Source: Aureobasidium sp. EXF-3400 (taxonomy: Eukaryota > Ascomycota > Dothideomycetes > Dothideales > Saccotheciaceae). Taken from it: a DNA stretch of 64,000 nt. This document shows positions 24,601-35,989 of this stretch, piece after piece (position 1 is the stretch's first letter; each line of letters begins with the position of its first letter). The DNA lies in the NCBI GenBank assembly GCA_024195585.1, contig SWBL01000172.1, positions 1 through 64,000 of the forward strand, written 5' to 3'. The translations under genes were made by a program, and so were the position numbers. The notes beneath the pieces were generated by a model that did not search any database, was not told the origin of the DNA, and worked only from the letters and a program-made list of their open reading frames with translations.

Positions 24601-27600
24601 CTTGCTTATCTAATGGTACCAGAAATTCGCAGAGCTGCAAAAGCTGAAGTTGAACCTTTCGCAAGGTTGGTCCGAAAGGTTCGCGGTATCAAATTCGTTC
24701 CTGAGTTTCTCGAAATCTTCGAAGGCGAATGCGAGAAGCTCTCGGACCGAGAAGACTTTCGCGTCTTGCAATATGCTGGCACTAATTGGTTCTTGCACTT
24801 GGAGAACAGAGAGCAGGCCAGGAAAGTTCTAGATCAGGTGAAATGTTTGTTAGACCCCAAGCGACCACTGCTGGGATTGTGGATCCGAGCCCATTGGGAG
24901 TCATCTCAACCTATATTTGACTCAGTACTATTTCTTCATGGTCTAGATCTAGGAGTGACCTTACCTGAGATCGCTCGCAAATTCGACATATCTTGGTTAT
25001 TGCAAATGGGTTTGGACGGAGAATTTGATTTTCCGGAGCTCAGTACGAACGACATACACAATATGGCCTCCAAATCGCCCAGATGCTTCGATTATCTTTG
25101 CTCTCGCAGTGACATCCCTATGCCAGAGGGTGTGTTCGTGAAAGCAGTCCAGAGTCGACGTGGAATGTCCTCGGTATCTTCATTGCTGCTGCATCGAGCA
25201 AAAGAAGTAAAAGTCACGGAAGAAGTGTTGGTCGCATTTGCGATGAATGAGAAAGATGGCCAAGACAAAGCACTATTCGAGAGGATGCTTCAGACATCGC
25301 AACGAGACAATAGTCGCATCACTAGCGAGCTGCTTGAACACGCAGCCAGCAAGCCAGGTGACAAACTGTTGGAAAGCCTCCTCGCATGGAAGGAGAACCT
25401 TGACGAAGAGATCGACAATCTCGACAAGATTTGCGAGATCGCTGCGGCAAACAAGAATCTCGATAACATGAAACTGCTGCTTGAGACATTTGGATCACAA
25501 ATCAAGATTTCGGAAAGTGTCTTGTCAGCCGCGACATCTAGTGGTGAACCCATGCTCTCCTACCTCATGGCAAAGACCGGGCCCGAATTTATGTTGACCG
25601 AGAATGTAATGCTTGCAGCAGCTACACAAGATGCCTCCGTCATAAGATTTTTACTCAGCGTCAACGGGGCCGACGTTTCACTGAGTGATAAAGTTCTTGC
25701 TACGGCTGCAGGCTCTGCACACCATGAGACGTTCTTGTACCTATTTGGTTCTTTCCATGAGCGCTTTGCGGTCAACGAAGATGTCATCGCTGGAGTCGCG
25801 TCTTCTATCTTACACCAGTCAGACAAATTGAAGGTGCTACTTGAGAGAGGTGACCAAACCCTCTCATTTTCGGAGCCCGTCATCAAGAAATTACTGAGCT
25901 CTATGCTGGGAAGGAAAGCTCTTGTCTATGCACTGCAATGGCCAGAAGAAGATCGTTGCAAATTTGTCATAACTGATGCCATCATTTGTCTCTCTATAGA
26001 CGCCAGCAAGGAAGAAAACATGTGGCAGGGTGTGCTGCCGTCCTACGACAGAATTGACTTAGTGGCACTGATCACTGCAAAGGCATCACCGACCCCGAGA
26101 ATATCAGACTTTCTTGTAGCATACGCTGCTCGAGAGTGCGGATGTGCAGAGGATATCCGGCCACTTCTGAGCAGGACAAACTCTGACGTTCCAATATCTG
26201 TTGCCATCTTGAAGGCGGCTGCATCCAATACATCTTGTGGTTGCGAGATGCTCCAATTCCTCTGTACCTATAGAGGAGAGGATGGCCCGCTCGATCAGGA
26301 AGTAGTCAAGGCTGCAGTGAGCAATCAACGCTGTGGTGAGGACATTGTGAAATGGCTACTGGAGGAACCAAACAAGCATACCGAATGGTCTGAGGATGTC
26401 GTCAGACGTATTGTCTGCAATCTTTCTGGAGGAGAAAAGATCATGCGCCTCATCCTGGACCAGAAAACCACGGACGTCAGCATCACGGAGAAAGTTCTGC
26501 AAGCAGTGGCGCTGAATTGGGCCGATTGCTTAGAGACGACTCTTCTTCTCAGTCGAAAGCATTCAAGTCACACACGAGTGTCGACCAGTTTGATCGCACA
26601 TTCTGATGATGGGCACGATGACTTTGCACAGAAGCTGGCCACCGAAGAGAGCACGAGATCAAGCCAAGCATTGGCGTTGATGTTGTTCAGCCTGTATGAT
26701 CCCGATTACAGCAAAAGGGAATCATTGTTACTGGAATGTATTCCCGAATTTACTCTTCCCTTCATGAGTGGGCTCTACGACGCAGATGTCATTAGCGTCG
26801 AGCCAGGCTCACAGTTACGAATTGATACCAGGAAGTTGCAGGCTGCGGGCATCACGATCAACAGTCTTTTGGCATCCGCCAGCTGTGATCCAACCTCGCT
26901 CCAGTGCTTTCTGTTATGTGTCGAAGCTCGTATCTTCCCTTGGCCTCCGCCTCCAAGCACACAAGATCCTGATGTCGATGATCTCGACCTTGGCCAACGG
27001 CTCGTTATGTTATTCATCAAAGCCGCAAGCCGTGAAGACCAAGGGCGGCATATGGTTTCACAATTGGATGGAAACTGGCCAGCAATCTTGGACCACAGTG
27101 GAGCTCGTCATGCTGTAGGCTTTGCTGGTGCGACAAGTGGTCAGACTGAGGTGTTGGAATATCTGTTTGAACGACGTATCTTCGATACCGCTACCAAGCA
27201 AGAATTGGTCGACCTGGCCAGCATCTACAACGCAGCTGGATCCGGAGATCAAGCAACGGTCGAGAGCCTCATTGCCGCCGGGGTCTATCCAAACAAACGC
27301 AATCCTTTCGGCAGGACTCCTCTGTGGCAAGCGAGTGTTTCTGGACATCGGGAAATTGCGGAATGCTTGCTGAGGACAGGAGTCAACGTTACACAACGAG
27401 ACTGGCGAGAGCGAACTCCATTACACTGGGCAGCGGCTATGAATCAGGTCGAGGTTGCTAGAGTCCTCCTAAACTATGGAGCTGACACGAACAGCTGCGA
27501 TGACCAAGATTTGACTCCCTATCTACTGGCCCAGAGATGGAGCGCAAGAAAAACTGAGGAACTCCTAGGAGCCATGCACAAAAGGGAGACCTTCGAATAT

Positions 27601-28767
27601 ACCAGCCATTCGGGTGATGTATGGACGGGACTGCATCACGCAGCTGTAGCTGGCAATGAGGATCATCTTGAACAGCTGTACAAGCAGGGGTGCCCGATAG
27701 ACGCGCAAAATCAGTCCAACAAGACACCACTACATCTCGCATGCGAATTGGGTCATCTCAAGATTGTCAAGCGACTTCTTGATTATCGTTGCGAGGTCAA
27801 TATACAAGACGACACCGGACGGACAGCATTACACAAAGCCACCTATGAGGGTCATCTCGACGCCGTACTAGCACTTCTCGATGCTTCAGCTGAGGTAGAC
27901 GTCCCAGATTCCATGGACTTGACGGCACTTCAACACGCTATCGTGGCAGGAAGACCGGATATGGTGCAAATCCTCTGTGAGCACGGGGCGAATCTAAACA
28001 GGACCGAACCACAAACTCCCGTATATCTCGCCATAGTGGGCTTGCTTCCAGGAATATTATCGATCTTGATTGACCATGGTGTCGATGTACATGCCTGCAA
28101 TAGTCCTACAGGCAACTACCTTCTTGATGCATTTGATGCTGGGATGGAGCACCAATTATCTGTCGAGAATATCAAGGTCACGAGAATTCTCGTCACAAAA
28201 CAAGTCGATCCCGACGTACCGGATAGATATGGCTTATCCTTCAGACAGTGGCTATCCATAATCCCGGGTTTGAGGTCTAGACTGAAGGTGGACCTAGAGG
28301 CCGCTGCTCCGGAGCGCTCCGAAGCAGGGTGGATATGTCTACAACAGACTGCCATATGTCTTGCCGAAGGTCTCCTTGCTCAACGAAAACGTGGCGAGAC
28401 GCACAGTTCGACTGCCTGTGAGAGGCTAGGCCATAGTCTGTTGTACATGTCACGCCCCGACGACGCTGTGAGAGTGTTTGATCTACAGCTGGAGGGAGAT
28501 GACGCTCCCGCCCAAGTCGAATGCAGTGGTTGTTACAGATCCATTGGCAGTATCCGCCATATCTGCAAGACTTGTCCTCTCACTGATCTATGTGAGGACT
28601 GCAAAGCAAACTATCCAATCATGTCACTACGCAACGGATGCTCAGAGCATGATTTTCTCTCGATTGACGGTTCTAGCTTTTCGCCATCAGAACATCCTGA
28701 TACACAAACAGCTATCACAGAGTGGCTAGAGACTCTCCAAGGTTCATTGCTTAGTATGGAGACATGA
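21668..28767 (+). CDS. Fungal NLR: alpha/beta hydrolase, NACHT, repeats, ankyrins, ZZ finger
   Basis: Nine exons (21668..21691, 21742..22007, 22066..22137, 22195..22423, 22475..22534, 22600..22899, 22956..23193, 23246..24230, 24288..28767) give 2217 residues in one frame. Residues ~10-115 are unassigned. A serine-hydrolase domain follows: Ser209 in LLGHSMGG, FFGVPHLG, and a probable His in LDHSGLVKF. The NACHT ATPase has a P-loop WAAPGQGKSV (~453-462) and Walker B IYCIIDALDE (~556-565). Residues ~1033-1500 hold about a dozen degenerate 35-residue helical repeats. Ankyrin repeats lie at ~1663-1999 (for example TPLHLACELGHLKIVKRLL). A ZZ-type zinc finger lies at ~2133-2185 (CSGC, CKTC, CEDC, then Cys and His). 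This architecture is that of fungal STAND receptors involved in heterokaryon incompatibility or innate recognition. In such proteins repeats sense a ligand, NACHT oligomerises, and the N-terminal enzyme is the output. That role is inferred here. Confidence 0.9.
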
Positions 28768-29326
28768 GTCCTGGTCCAGGTGCATTCTGGATCTATAGCT
28801 ATGAATTTATCTATAAGCCCTATGACGATCGATGCTTGTAGATCACACTAACATGCTCTCACCTACATCCAATGAACATAGGTTACATATGGAGTGCAGA
28901 CAAGCATTTATGGCAGGGGTTCCGGATCGCAACATGTTCGAGACTTGAGTCTTCTGTTCAAATACGATTGGGAGGTCACCAAGGTCGTGATCGACACGCA
29001 TTCTGTAGAGAACCCAAACGGGCAAGAAATCACCTCTGCACCCTGAGCGGTCGAACACGCCTATACACTCGATATCACTAATCCTTCCAACGGACACACG
29101 ACAACATGGAGATCTTGACGGACCATCTTTCACTACCGCCATCATGTCTTCCTGGCGTTCATTTCGAAGGATCTCGGACGGCCGTAAAGGAACCCCGCCG
29201 ATGACTAATCAAGTCAATCGCGCGTATCTACTCTCGCTATCACGCATCTATCGCAACACGCGATTTTTCTGCTCTCACTGTCAGATCATCCTAATGTGTA
29301 TGTTATGACACCCCACCACAGCGACC
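28768..29326. other. Gap between NLR and orphan gene
   Basis: No gene is seen. Short ORFs on both strands lack motifs. It should contain the NLR 3' end and the promoter of the next plus-strand gene. Confidence 0.4.
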
Positions 29327-30072
29327 ATGGACACAAGTCTGAGCCCCGTACCCCCTACACCGTGGCAGCTCTGGGACGTCATCCTGTCCCATGTCCACGA
29401 CTCCCCGATCGCAAGGATAATCATCGAAGGATTCAAAAGAGTGGTGTCGCAATCAGGCTCGTATTTGAACCACGATCTCTATTACGCCAGCGACGACATA
29501 CCAAACGGCAAATTATCTTACCTCCGCCTTCAGGACAATTTGCCGCACAGTGTACTGCAAAACTGTATCTTACCTCCCTTGGACTGCCTTGAGAATCAGA
29601 TCGATGTCTTAGCTTCGCTGCTTGTCGAAAGGTTTGAGAAAAATGGGATCTGGTACGTTTCGATGCTTTCTTAAGTGCAACAAAATGATGGTACTGTGGG
29701 ATGTGAGATGGCTGACATGTAAACGACACTAGTCAAGTCTTCATTCACCATGAACCCGCTAGTCTTGCGATGAAGCACGATATAGCCCGTTTTGTCTCAT
29801 CTCGGTGTAAGAATTTTGGCTACGATGGTACAATCAGCGTGGAACTGGAGCACCGCCCACGGCTTCCGACTATAGTTCCTTTGCTTCCTGGACAGTCACA
29901 GACGCCTCGACACGACGATGGTATTTCTTTGCACATTGGTTGGCAGACTGCATGGCCGTCAGTGATAGAGCTTGAAGAGGATTTCCATCTCTGTAGGGAC
30001 AAGCTATTGGAACTGAGGTGGTTGCACGCATTGGACGATATAGTCCGGCGCGTCGTCAATGGAAATACTTGA
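29327..30072 (+). CDS. Orphan protein downstream of the NLR
   Basis: Two exons (29327..29652, 29733..30072) give 221 residues. The GTACGT donor and ACTAG acceptor join NGI to CQVFIHHEPASLAMKHDIA, keeping one frame. I do not recognise the family. It has no signal peptide or membrane segment. The first half is helical with acidic and basic residues; the second half has a Trp-containing segment (LHIGWQTAWPSVIELEEDF) and a helical end. It lies in the same orientation as the NLR, about 560 nt downstream, so a functional link is possible but untested. Confidence 0.55.
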
Positions 30073-31114
30073 CTAATGCGTGGGATATCGCTTCTCTATG
30101 AGATCAAAAGAAATCATATGGACTATTGACGGTGACAAAGGATCCCCAGCTTCTCATTTCCATGCGGCACGTCTTTGTCAACAGATATGTCCACTAGGTA
30201 GATCACCACTGATGAGTGTCCATATCGATAAAGACGGGCACAGTCAACCTGGCCTGGATCTCAATATATCTACCATGAGACAGATCTCGACACCAGTCAC
30301 AGGCACTAGCACGAGTAACTATTCAAGAACACGACAGACGAAAGAGGAATGGAAACAGAGTTAGAGTTGCTATCATCTTGGACCGATCCGCTAATAGTTG
30401 GCATTCTTGAACCCTGTGGCGTCAAAACCTGGATTCGCGACACTGTAATCGAGGCTGTTTGAAGAAGCGTGTTAGTCTAGGCCAGTGCTCACACCTGGAG
30501 GAGTAGATATATGACACGTTCTCAGGATTGTAAATCTTTCTTGACGAGGTCAGAGTCGACAATAGTGGTGATGGCGGCCAGGGTGACTGACGTTAGAGCC
30601 CCTCTCCGCGTTGTAAGGTCCTTTTTCTGGTCTTGTATCTGACCGCCTCGATGAAATATGTGGGTTTGACCACCTAGATGCCCTGCTCGGCGTCCGATGA
30701 CTCAACCCTTATGTTACCGGTGATGCGACGGCCACGAGGCTTGATAACATCCTCATCATCAAGTGCCACGAACAAAGTCTCAGAGGTTGGCAGCGTCGAA
30801 CAAGTCTGTTAGACTGACATCATTGGAAGAGGATTAGACGAGTCCATGCGGTGGTCGAGCTCGGCAATCTTCTTCTGGAGGCTCCGAGCTGCATCGGTGA
30901 TGGGAGCTGCAGGGGCGCGAGGAGCAAGCTTGGGAGGGGCGCTCTACAGTGCTTCCACATCCACATAGGGTCAATGACAAGATTGTGACTCATACCTTCT
31001 GTCTTGAGCGTCTGATTCGCAGTACTGCTATCTTAGCTACTGATTGAAAATACACCCCTTTTCCATCCAAGCTCGCCTGCCAACGGTTATCACTTCGTCA
31101 GAAGAACACGAGTC
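30073..31114. other. Accessory gap with possible gene relic
   Basis: No intact gene is seen. On the minus strand, about 30630-30930, protein-like stretches appear in shifting frames separated by stops, such as ITDAARSLQKKIAELDHRMD and RGRRITGNIRVESSDAEQGI. This could be a decayed coding sequence of unknown family, or chance. Confidence 0.3.
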
Positions 31115-33019
31115 TCACGAGATAGCATGACCTCTCTTGATCCGAACCACTTCATCACAAAGACCAAAGCTCGTATGACCAATATCAGAGCTTGTTGTCG
31201 GTTCCATCGTCCCGGATTTATCGTCTCGCAAGCCGTGTCTCAAGACACCGAACATCAACTTCTTCGCCATCACATCCTTACTCATAGGTTCAGCGCCTCG
31301 TCTGTGTCCGACAAGCAGCTTGTCGAGAGTGCTGTTTCGAGTCACAGCTACGATGCTGGAAAACGACATGCTGTGGCTAACGCCGTTCACGGAATTTGCT
31401 CGAAGACCGACAGTCACGCAGCATGAAGAGATGATGAAAGCAATTGCGTACGAAAGAACCAGACTTCGAGCGTTGAAAGAGTAGATGTTGACTGCTGTAG
31501 TGGTAGTGATCATGGTCTGCACCCCTTCTTTCGACCTACATCTTTCAGTACCAATACGGTCAAGAGAGGGAGGTGATATGAAGACTAACCAGTAGCGACG
31601 ATCACTGAAGAGACTCAATGTGATGTTTTAAAATATCTCCTCTATTAAAAGCTCAAACGTGAGATTATGTGCTAGGGCACGATCTGCAGCCGACACGGTG
31701 ACACCTAGAGGCCTGGTCAACATGTCACTTGACATCCCAGCAACGGCATCGTCAGCGGCATCAATAATTAAGCTTTCGAGCGCTGTACTTGCGACACTAG
31801 TGCTGTTTGATATTATGAAACCATATCCAGAACTCACCTGTTGGCCAGCTGGTCCAACAGAGTTGATGCCTATTGTTCCTCTAAACAGTCTGGTGAGTAT
31901 CTCCATGTAGGCAAAGTAATTACTCTGTGGAGACCCCGGGTCCTCGTAGTCCGGCTCCTCCCATATATTTGAGGGGTTGTGCAAGATCGCCGTTGTCGAA
32001 TTGCCAGACAATGTGTGAATTTGATATGTGGTGTTCTGGAGAATACACACAAGTCGATCGTCCTTGAACTTGAACCATAACGTGTTCGGAGAATCAGGGT
32101 TAAATGTAGCCATGTTTGTCGTTTTGTCCAAGTATCCGTAGTTTGGTACTGCATTCATTACAGATACTGTCGCCTTATCCGTGGCATTGTGACAATCTAG
32201 GCCTGACCCTTTGAAGCTCAAGTCATAGGTACTGTTAGGGTATACAGCGTCCATGGGTAATATAGCCGGGATGAAGATGGTCGCAGAGCTGATTCTGCTT
32301 AGTATAGGTGCGATCCCATGGTTAAGGCCATTTGCGATGAAATTTGGAGAGTTGAAATCTAGAGCAGGCACCGTCTTGGCTTCGTTGGTGGTGTTTATTG
32401 ATGGGACTACAGTCAAGGTAGCTTGGGCCACCAGTGCCGAGAGAGGCATAAGCCTATGAACAAGTCAATCCAAGGCCATAATTTCCGAAGAAAAAGGTGC
32501 AGAGCGTACCATGTGACTCCGGCTATCAGGGCCGCGACTCTGGCATGGAGTATAAAGTCAAGTTCGAGGTACGCGAGGATATCAGTTGTGCTAGAAAACA
32601 TAGAGTCGAGTCCAGAGACAGAATGCGCTTTCGAACGCATGTTAAGCCAAGCACTCTGCTTGTAGGCGATTGCAACCGCAGCGGCGAAGCAAGTCTTGAT
32701 CATGAACGCAAGCGCAGTGCCAAATCTGGCATGCCTTTCTTGGTCGTCGAGATCATATCGGCCTTGTGGGGGGGACGACTATCGTGCCATCGAGAGACCT
32801 GAAGTAGAAGTCATGACCAGATGCCAGGCCAACTCCAGAGACTAGTAAGCCGAGCATCTTGGACGGTGCTCGCCAATTGACGCCCCATTTTGCTTGACGT
32901 GGCCGGAATTGCCATTCTGAAGTCGTGATTTGCTCTTTTAAGAGCTTCGCACTGTCTTGATTATGGACGCTCAAGACTTGACGTTGTGAAAGATCCATCG
33001 CAGACATGTATTCGGTCAT
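31115..33019 (-). pseudogene. Broken multi-pass membrane protein of an uncharacterised fungal family
   Basis: The minus strand reads as one protein of a common fungal membrane family. A first membrane segment near GVGLASGHDFYFRSLDGT is followed by the helix ALAFMIKTCFAAAVAIAY and another at ARVAALIAGVTW. A spliced intron (complement 32454..32509, GTACGC donor, TTCATAG acceptor) joins VTW to LMPLSALVAQ. Next come a large N-glycosylated extracellular domain, a last membrane helix (LVLSYAIAFIISSCCVTVGL) and a C-terminal tail. Two lesions break it. A C7 run (plus-strand G7 at 32768-32774) shifts the frame by one base, and an in-frame TAA sits at 31628-31630, just before the conserved NITLSLFS. 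An unusual intron could bypass the stop but would delete conserved sequence. The 5' start is uncertain; more N-terminal exon may lie up to 33318. Confidence 0.65.
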
Positions 33020-34337
33020 AGGTCCTGTAGGCAATTTCAAAACAAGAGATGGTTGAAGAAGTGTCAAAAAGCAGAGGGAACGCACGACTTATCTTGCTCC
33101 AGCTTTCGGCGCGAGCCTCGCTGGATTTGGAAAGGACGATATGCCACCCTTGAGTACCAAGATACAGAGTCGCTATTCAGCCACTTCGTGGCGTCGTTCC
33201 TCACCGCTACATGCACCTCGCCGCCGCCACTGACACCTGAGAATAAGTCGACTTTCTCCATCGGTTCATGATAGTCGTGTAGCCAGATCAGTATAACAGA
33301 GATACTAAACACATTCAATACAGGTGCGATGTGTATGTTCTACTTTTCTAGGTCTGATAAGAAGTGGCACAAATTAGCGGGACAGATGGAAGATTTGCGG
33401 TACGCATACAAAGCAAAACTGCAGCAATCTTACAACATCAGCCTTGCGCGAAGGTGTACGACGACGAGAGTCGAATGCCACAAAAAAAGGAAACCTCTGG
33501 CGTGAATTGGAAGAATGAAACCTGCTACTTACACTCCATCGTCAAAATCCGACAAACCTACTTTCAAAGCTTGATTCTGAGCTCATGTGCTGGAGTGCTC
33601 CAATCATGTACATGATTCGAGGCTAGCTAGTCGCTTATAGAGTATTTGTTTCTATCACGATCCATTCGATCTTACGTATGGGTTAGGATCCGTAAGGTCC
33701 ATTGGGAGAGAGGAGGCAAGGCTCACTATGCTGAAGTGGAAGATTGTCAGCGGTATGGTAGCAAGGGCTTCTTGGGATTTTGGGGTCACCGCATAGTTTT
33801 GCTTGGTCCTTCTCAACGATAGTTCACAAATGATAAAGTTGAACGTTTTACGAGGACTTGAAAAAAAGATGCTTCACTGCTGTGCTTTACATATTCCTAT
33901 CTACTCTTCACGTGAGAATGGCACCAGTCAAGATAATGGTGACATGGACTGCGACCAGCATTACAATAATACACACTGGACAATTACTCGAGTAGTACAA
34001 CAATACTCAGGTCTGGTTGGGTCTTGCTGATAACCTACATTACAATTTCATGAGCTATCCTTGCTGCGAAATTGACGACGAGATATGTTTTCCAAATTCT
34101 TTTCACCTTGCTATGATCAAATCCTACAGTAGCATCTGATAACATTACATCTAGATGTGAAACATACTACTCATCCTGAAACAAGAAGTTCCACCCGAAG
34201 ATTAGCCACGATTGTTTCCTCACGATGTCATATGAGCTGCGGTTCTCCCATCCCATTTGAAGCTCCATACAGATCTATGATGTGAGCGACTTCTAATTCA
34301 TCGGTCTTCCTGCTCTAACAGTCGTCATTGTCAAGTC
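33020..34337. other. Gene-poor gap
   Basis: About 1.3 kb without a convincing gene. A minus-strand ORF at 33064-33318 could be an upstream exon of the broken membrane gene, because an acceptor-like TTGCCTACAG lies at about 33024-33033. I cannot confirm it. The right end should contain the promoter of the 468-residue protein. Confidence 0.35.
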
Positions 34338-35744
34338 ATGGCTTCCACACCTTTCTACTGGCAAGTCACCGACGACCATCCGGTCCGATTCCCTGGCCGA
34401 CTTGATCACGAACGCTGCGCTGCTCTACACAACGAAATTATCCGACGGGGCTGGATCGGATCTGGCAGACCTCTCGACACACTAGAGACAGTGAATTGGT
34501 TCCAATATCACGGGCAAGGCGCTGAAGACTGCCGACACCTTCTTTCCCCAGATCTCGTAGCTTTCCTTGAGAAAGCACAGATGATCAAGAACGATGGCCA
34601 TTTCTGCCTGTTCTTCTATGTTACAGGTCTGTTTGATCCAGATCGGATGTGGGAGACATTTGAATGGGTGGTCGAAGAAGAGGAGAAGTATAGATATCTT
34701 ACACTTTACGCAGCGACATCTATGGCAAGTCATCCCGATGGACTTGCGTTCGACCAATGGGAAAACAAAGCTGTGATGCAGATGTCGATACACGATACTG
34801 ATATTACGTTGAACGGACGTACACCGTGGTTTCCTCTGGAGGTGACTCTTTCGACGTGGCTTGACATGATAGATGTTGGCAAGATACAAGCTGTGCAGCA
34901 CTCAGTCCAGGGTATTGGCAAGAATCTTCCTTGGATATGCCATCATTGGAATGATTTCATGGTGCAGAAGACGGCTGATGCGTTCAACGCTCTGGTGGAA
35001 AGCATTGAGACACGGATGCGGAGTCAAGGATTCACAGTGCCAACAATATGGCAGCCTGTGCTCCCAGACTCTTTCATGGATGCGCAAGGAATACCACCTG
35101 GTTTTGCACGATCATTCGTTGCTAAAGCTCGACAGCCAGCATTCACGTATATTGCGCCTGGTCTCTCTGTACCGACCAGGCAGTCGTTTGCGCAACAACC
35201 ATTCTATCGTAGTGATGGTCTGCACCAGGAAGAAAACCTCGACTCTGCTTCGATCGCAATTAAACCAATTCTGGTTTTTGCCTCGTCGAAATCTTTCCAG
35301 CTCGCCGATAGAGACGAAAGGGAGGACCCTCCATTCCAAACCCCATCTGATGAGTTATCCTCAGTTCCAGCTGGCGTATATCTACTCGAGTCAGAACGCC
35401 AGCTAGGACATGCATTCGAAGATGCAGTCAAGCTGGTCTTACCATTTGGTGTCGGAGGGAACGGATTTGCTCGAATGTCTGACGGCTTACAGATTGGAGA
35501 TCAACGTTACTCTGAGGATTCCTCCTGCGGTGATAGGTATACTGATCTATATCAGCAAGGATGGAACCCTTTCATTGAGATGCATGGGGTACGTTTGGTC
35601 AAGATTCTCGAAAGTTGGAAAGGAATGATTGAGAGAGGTGATTGGGAAGTTGGTGCCACAGGGGTCGAGGGAACCATCGAGGCATTTGAGGAGGCTGACA
35701 CAGAAAATGGATGGCGGAAGTTTGTAATACCAATTGGTTGGTGA
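34338..35744 (+). CDS. Uncharacterised 468-residue protein
   Basis: Single exon, 468 residues, beginning MASTPFYWQVTDD. I do not recognise the family. There is no signal peptide, membrane helix or obvious catalytic motif. It is rich in Trp and aromatic residues throughout (FEWVVEEEEKYRYLTLY, WLDMIDVGKIQAVQHSVQGI, DLYQQGWNPFIEMHGVRLV), suggesting a compact globular fold. The middle third is Pro-rich and probably linker. Composition and length look like a genuine gene. It sits alone between a degenerate region and the RidA gene and no role can be proposed. Confidence 0.65.
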   Translation: MASTPFYWQVTDDHPVRFPGRLDHERCAALHNEIIRRGWIGSGRPLDTLETVNWFQYHGQGAEDCRHLLSPDLVAFLEKAQMIKNDGHFCLFFYVTGLFDPDRMWETFEWVVEEEEKYRYLTLYAATSMASHPDGLAFDQWENKAVMQMSIHDTDITLNGRTPWFPLEVTLSTWLDMIDVGKIQAVQHSVQGIGKNLPWICHHWNDFMVQKTADAFNALVESIETRMRSQGFTVPTIWQPVLPDSFMDAQGIPPGFARSFVAKARQPAFTYIAPGLSVPTRQSFAQQPFYRSDGLHQEENLDSASIAIKPILVFASSKSFQLADRDEREDPPFQTPSDELSSVPAGVYLLESERQLGHAFEDAVKLVLPFGVGGNGFARMSDGLQIGDQRYSEDSSCGDRYTDLYQQGWNPFIEMHGVRLVKILESWKGMIERGDWEVGATGVEGTIEAFEEADTENGWRKFVIPIGW

Positions 35745-35989
35745 AGGAGTGGTCACCCCAAATACAGCACCTCGAAGATCGGTTATTAGTGTGTCTGACA
35801 TGAGTGTGGTCCGACCTGTTTGTGGCGGCTCTGCGACAGGGCTGACGATGACTCACGACCTAATCAGTATTTCCACCAGATATATTGACATGCTTCCCAA
35901 CTCACGCAACATCTCGATCATACATTGTTCTCTCAGATCACACTCGGCAAATCACAAGATTACGATACATTGATTGCACTTCCACCAAT

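Noticed and set aside
31628..31681. Intron that would remove the TAA in the membrane gene
   Set aside because: A possible GTTTGA...TTCAG intron has a weak donor and would delete the conserved LLIEEIF/NITLSLFS region, so a premature stop is the simpler reading.
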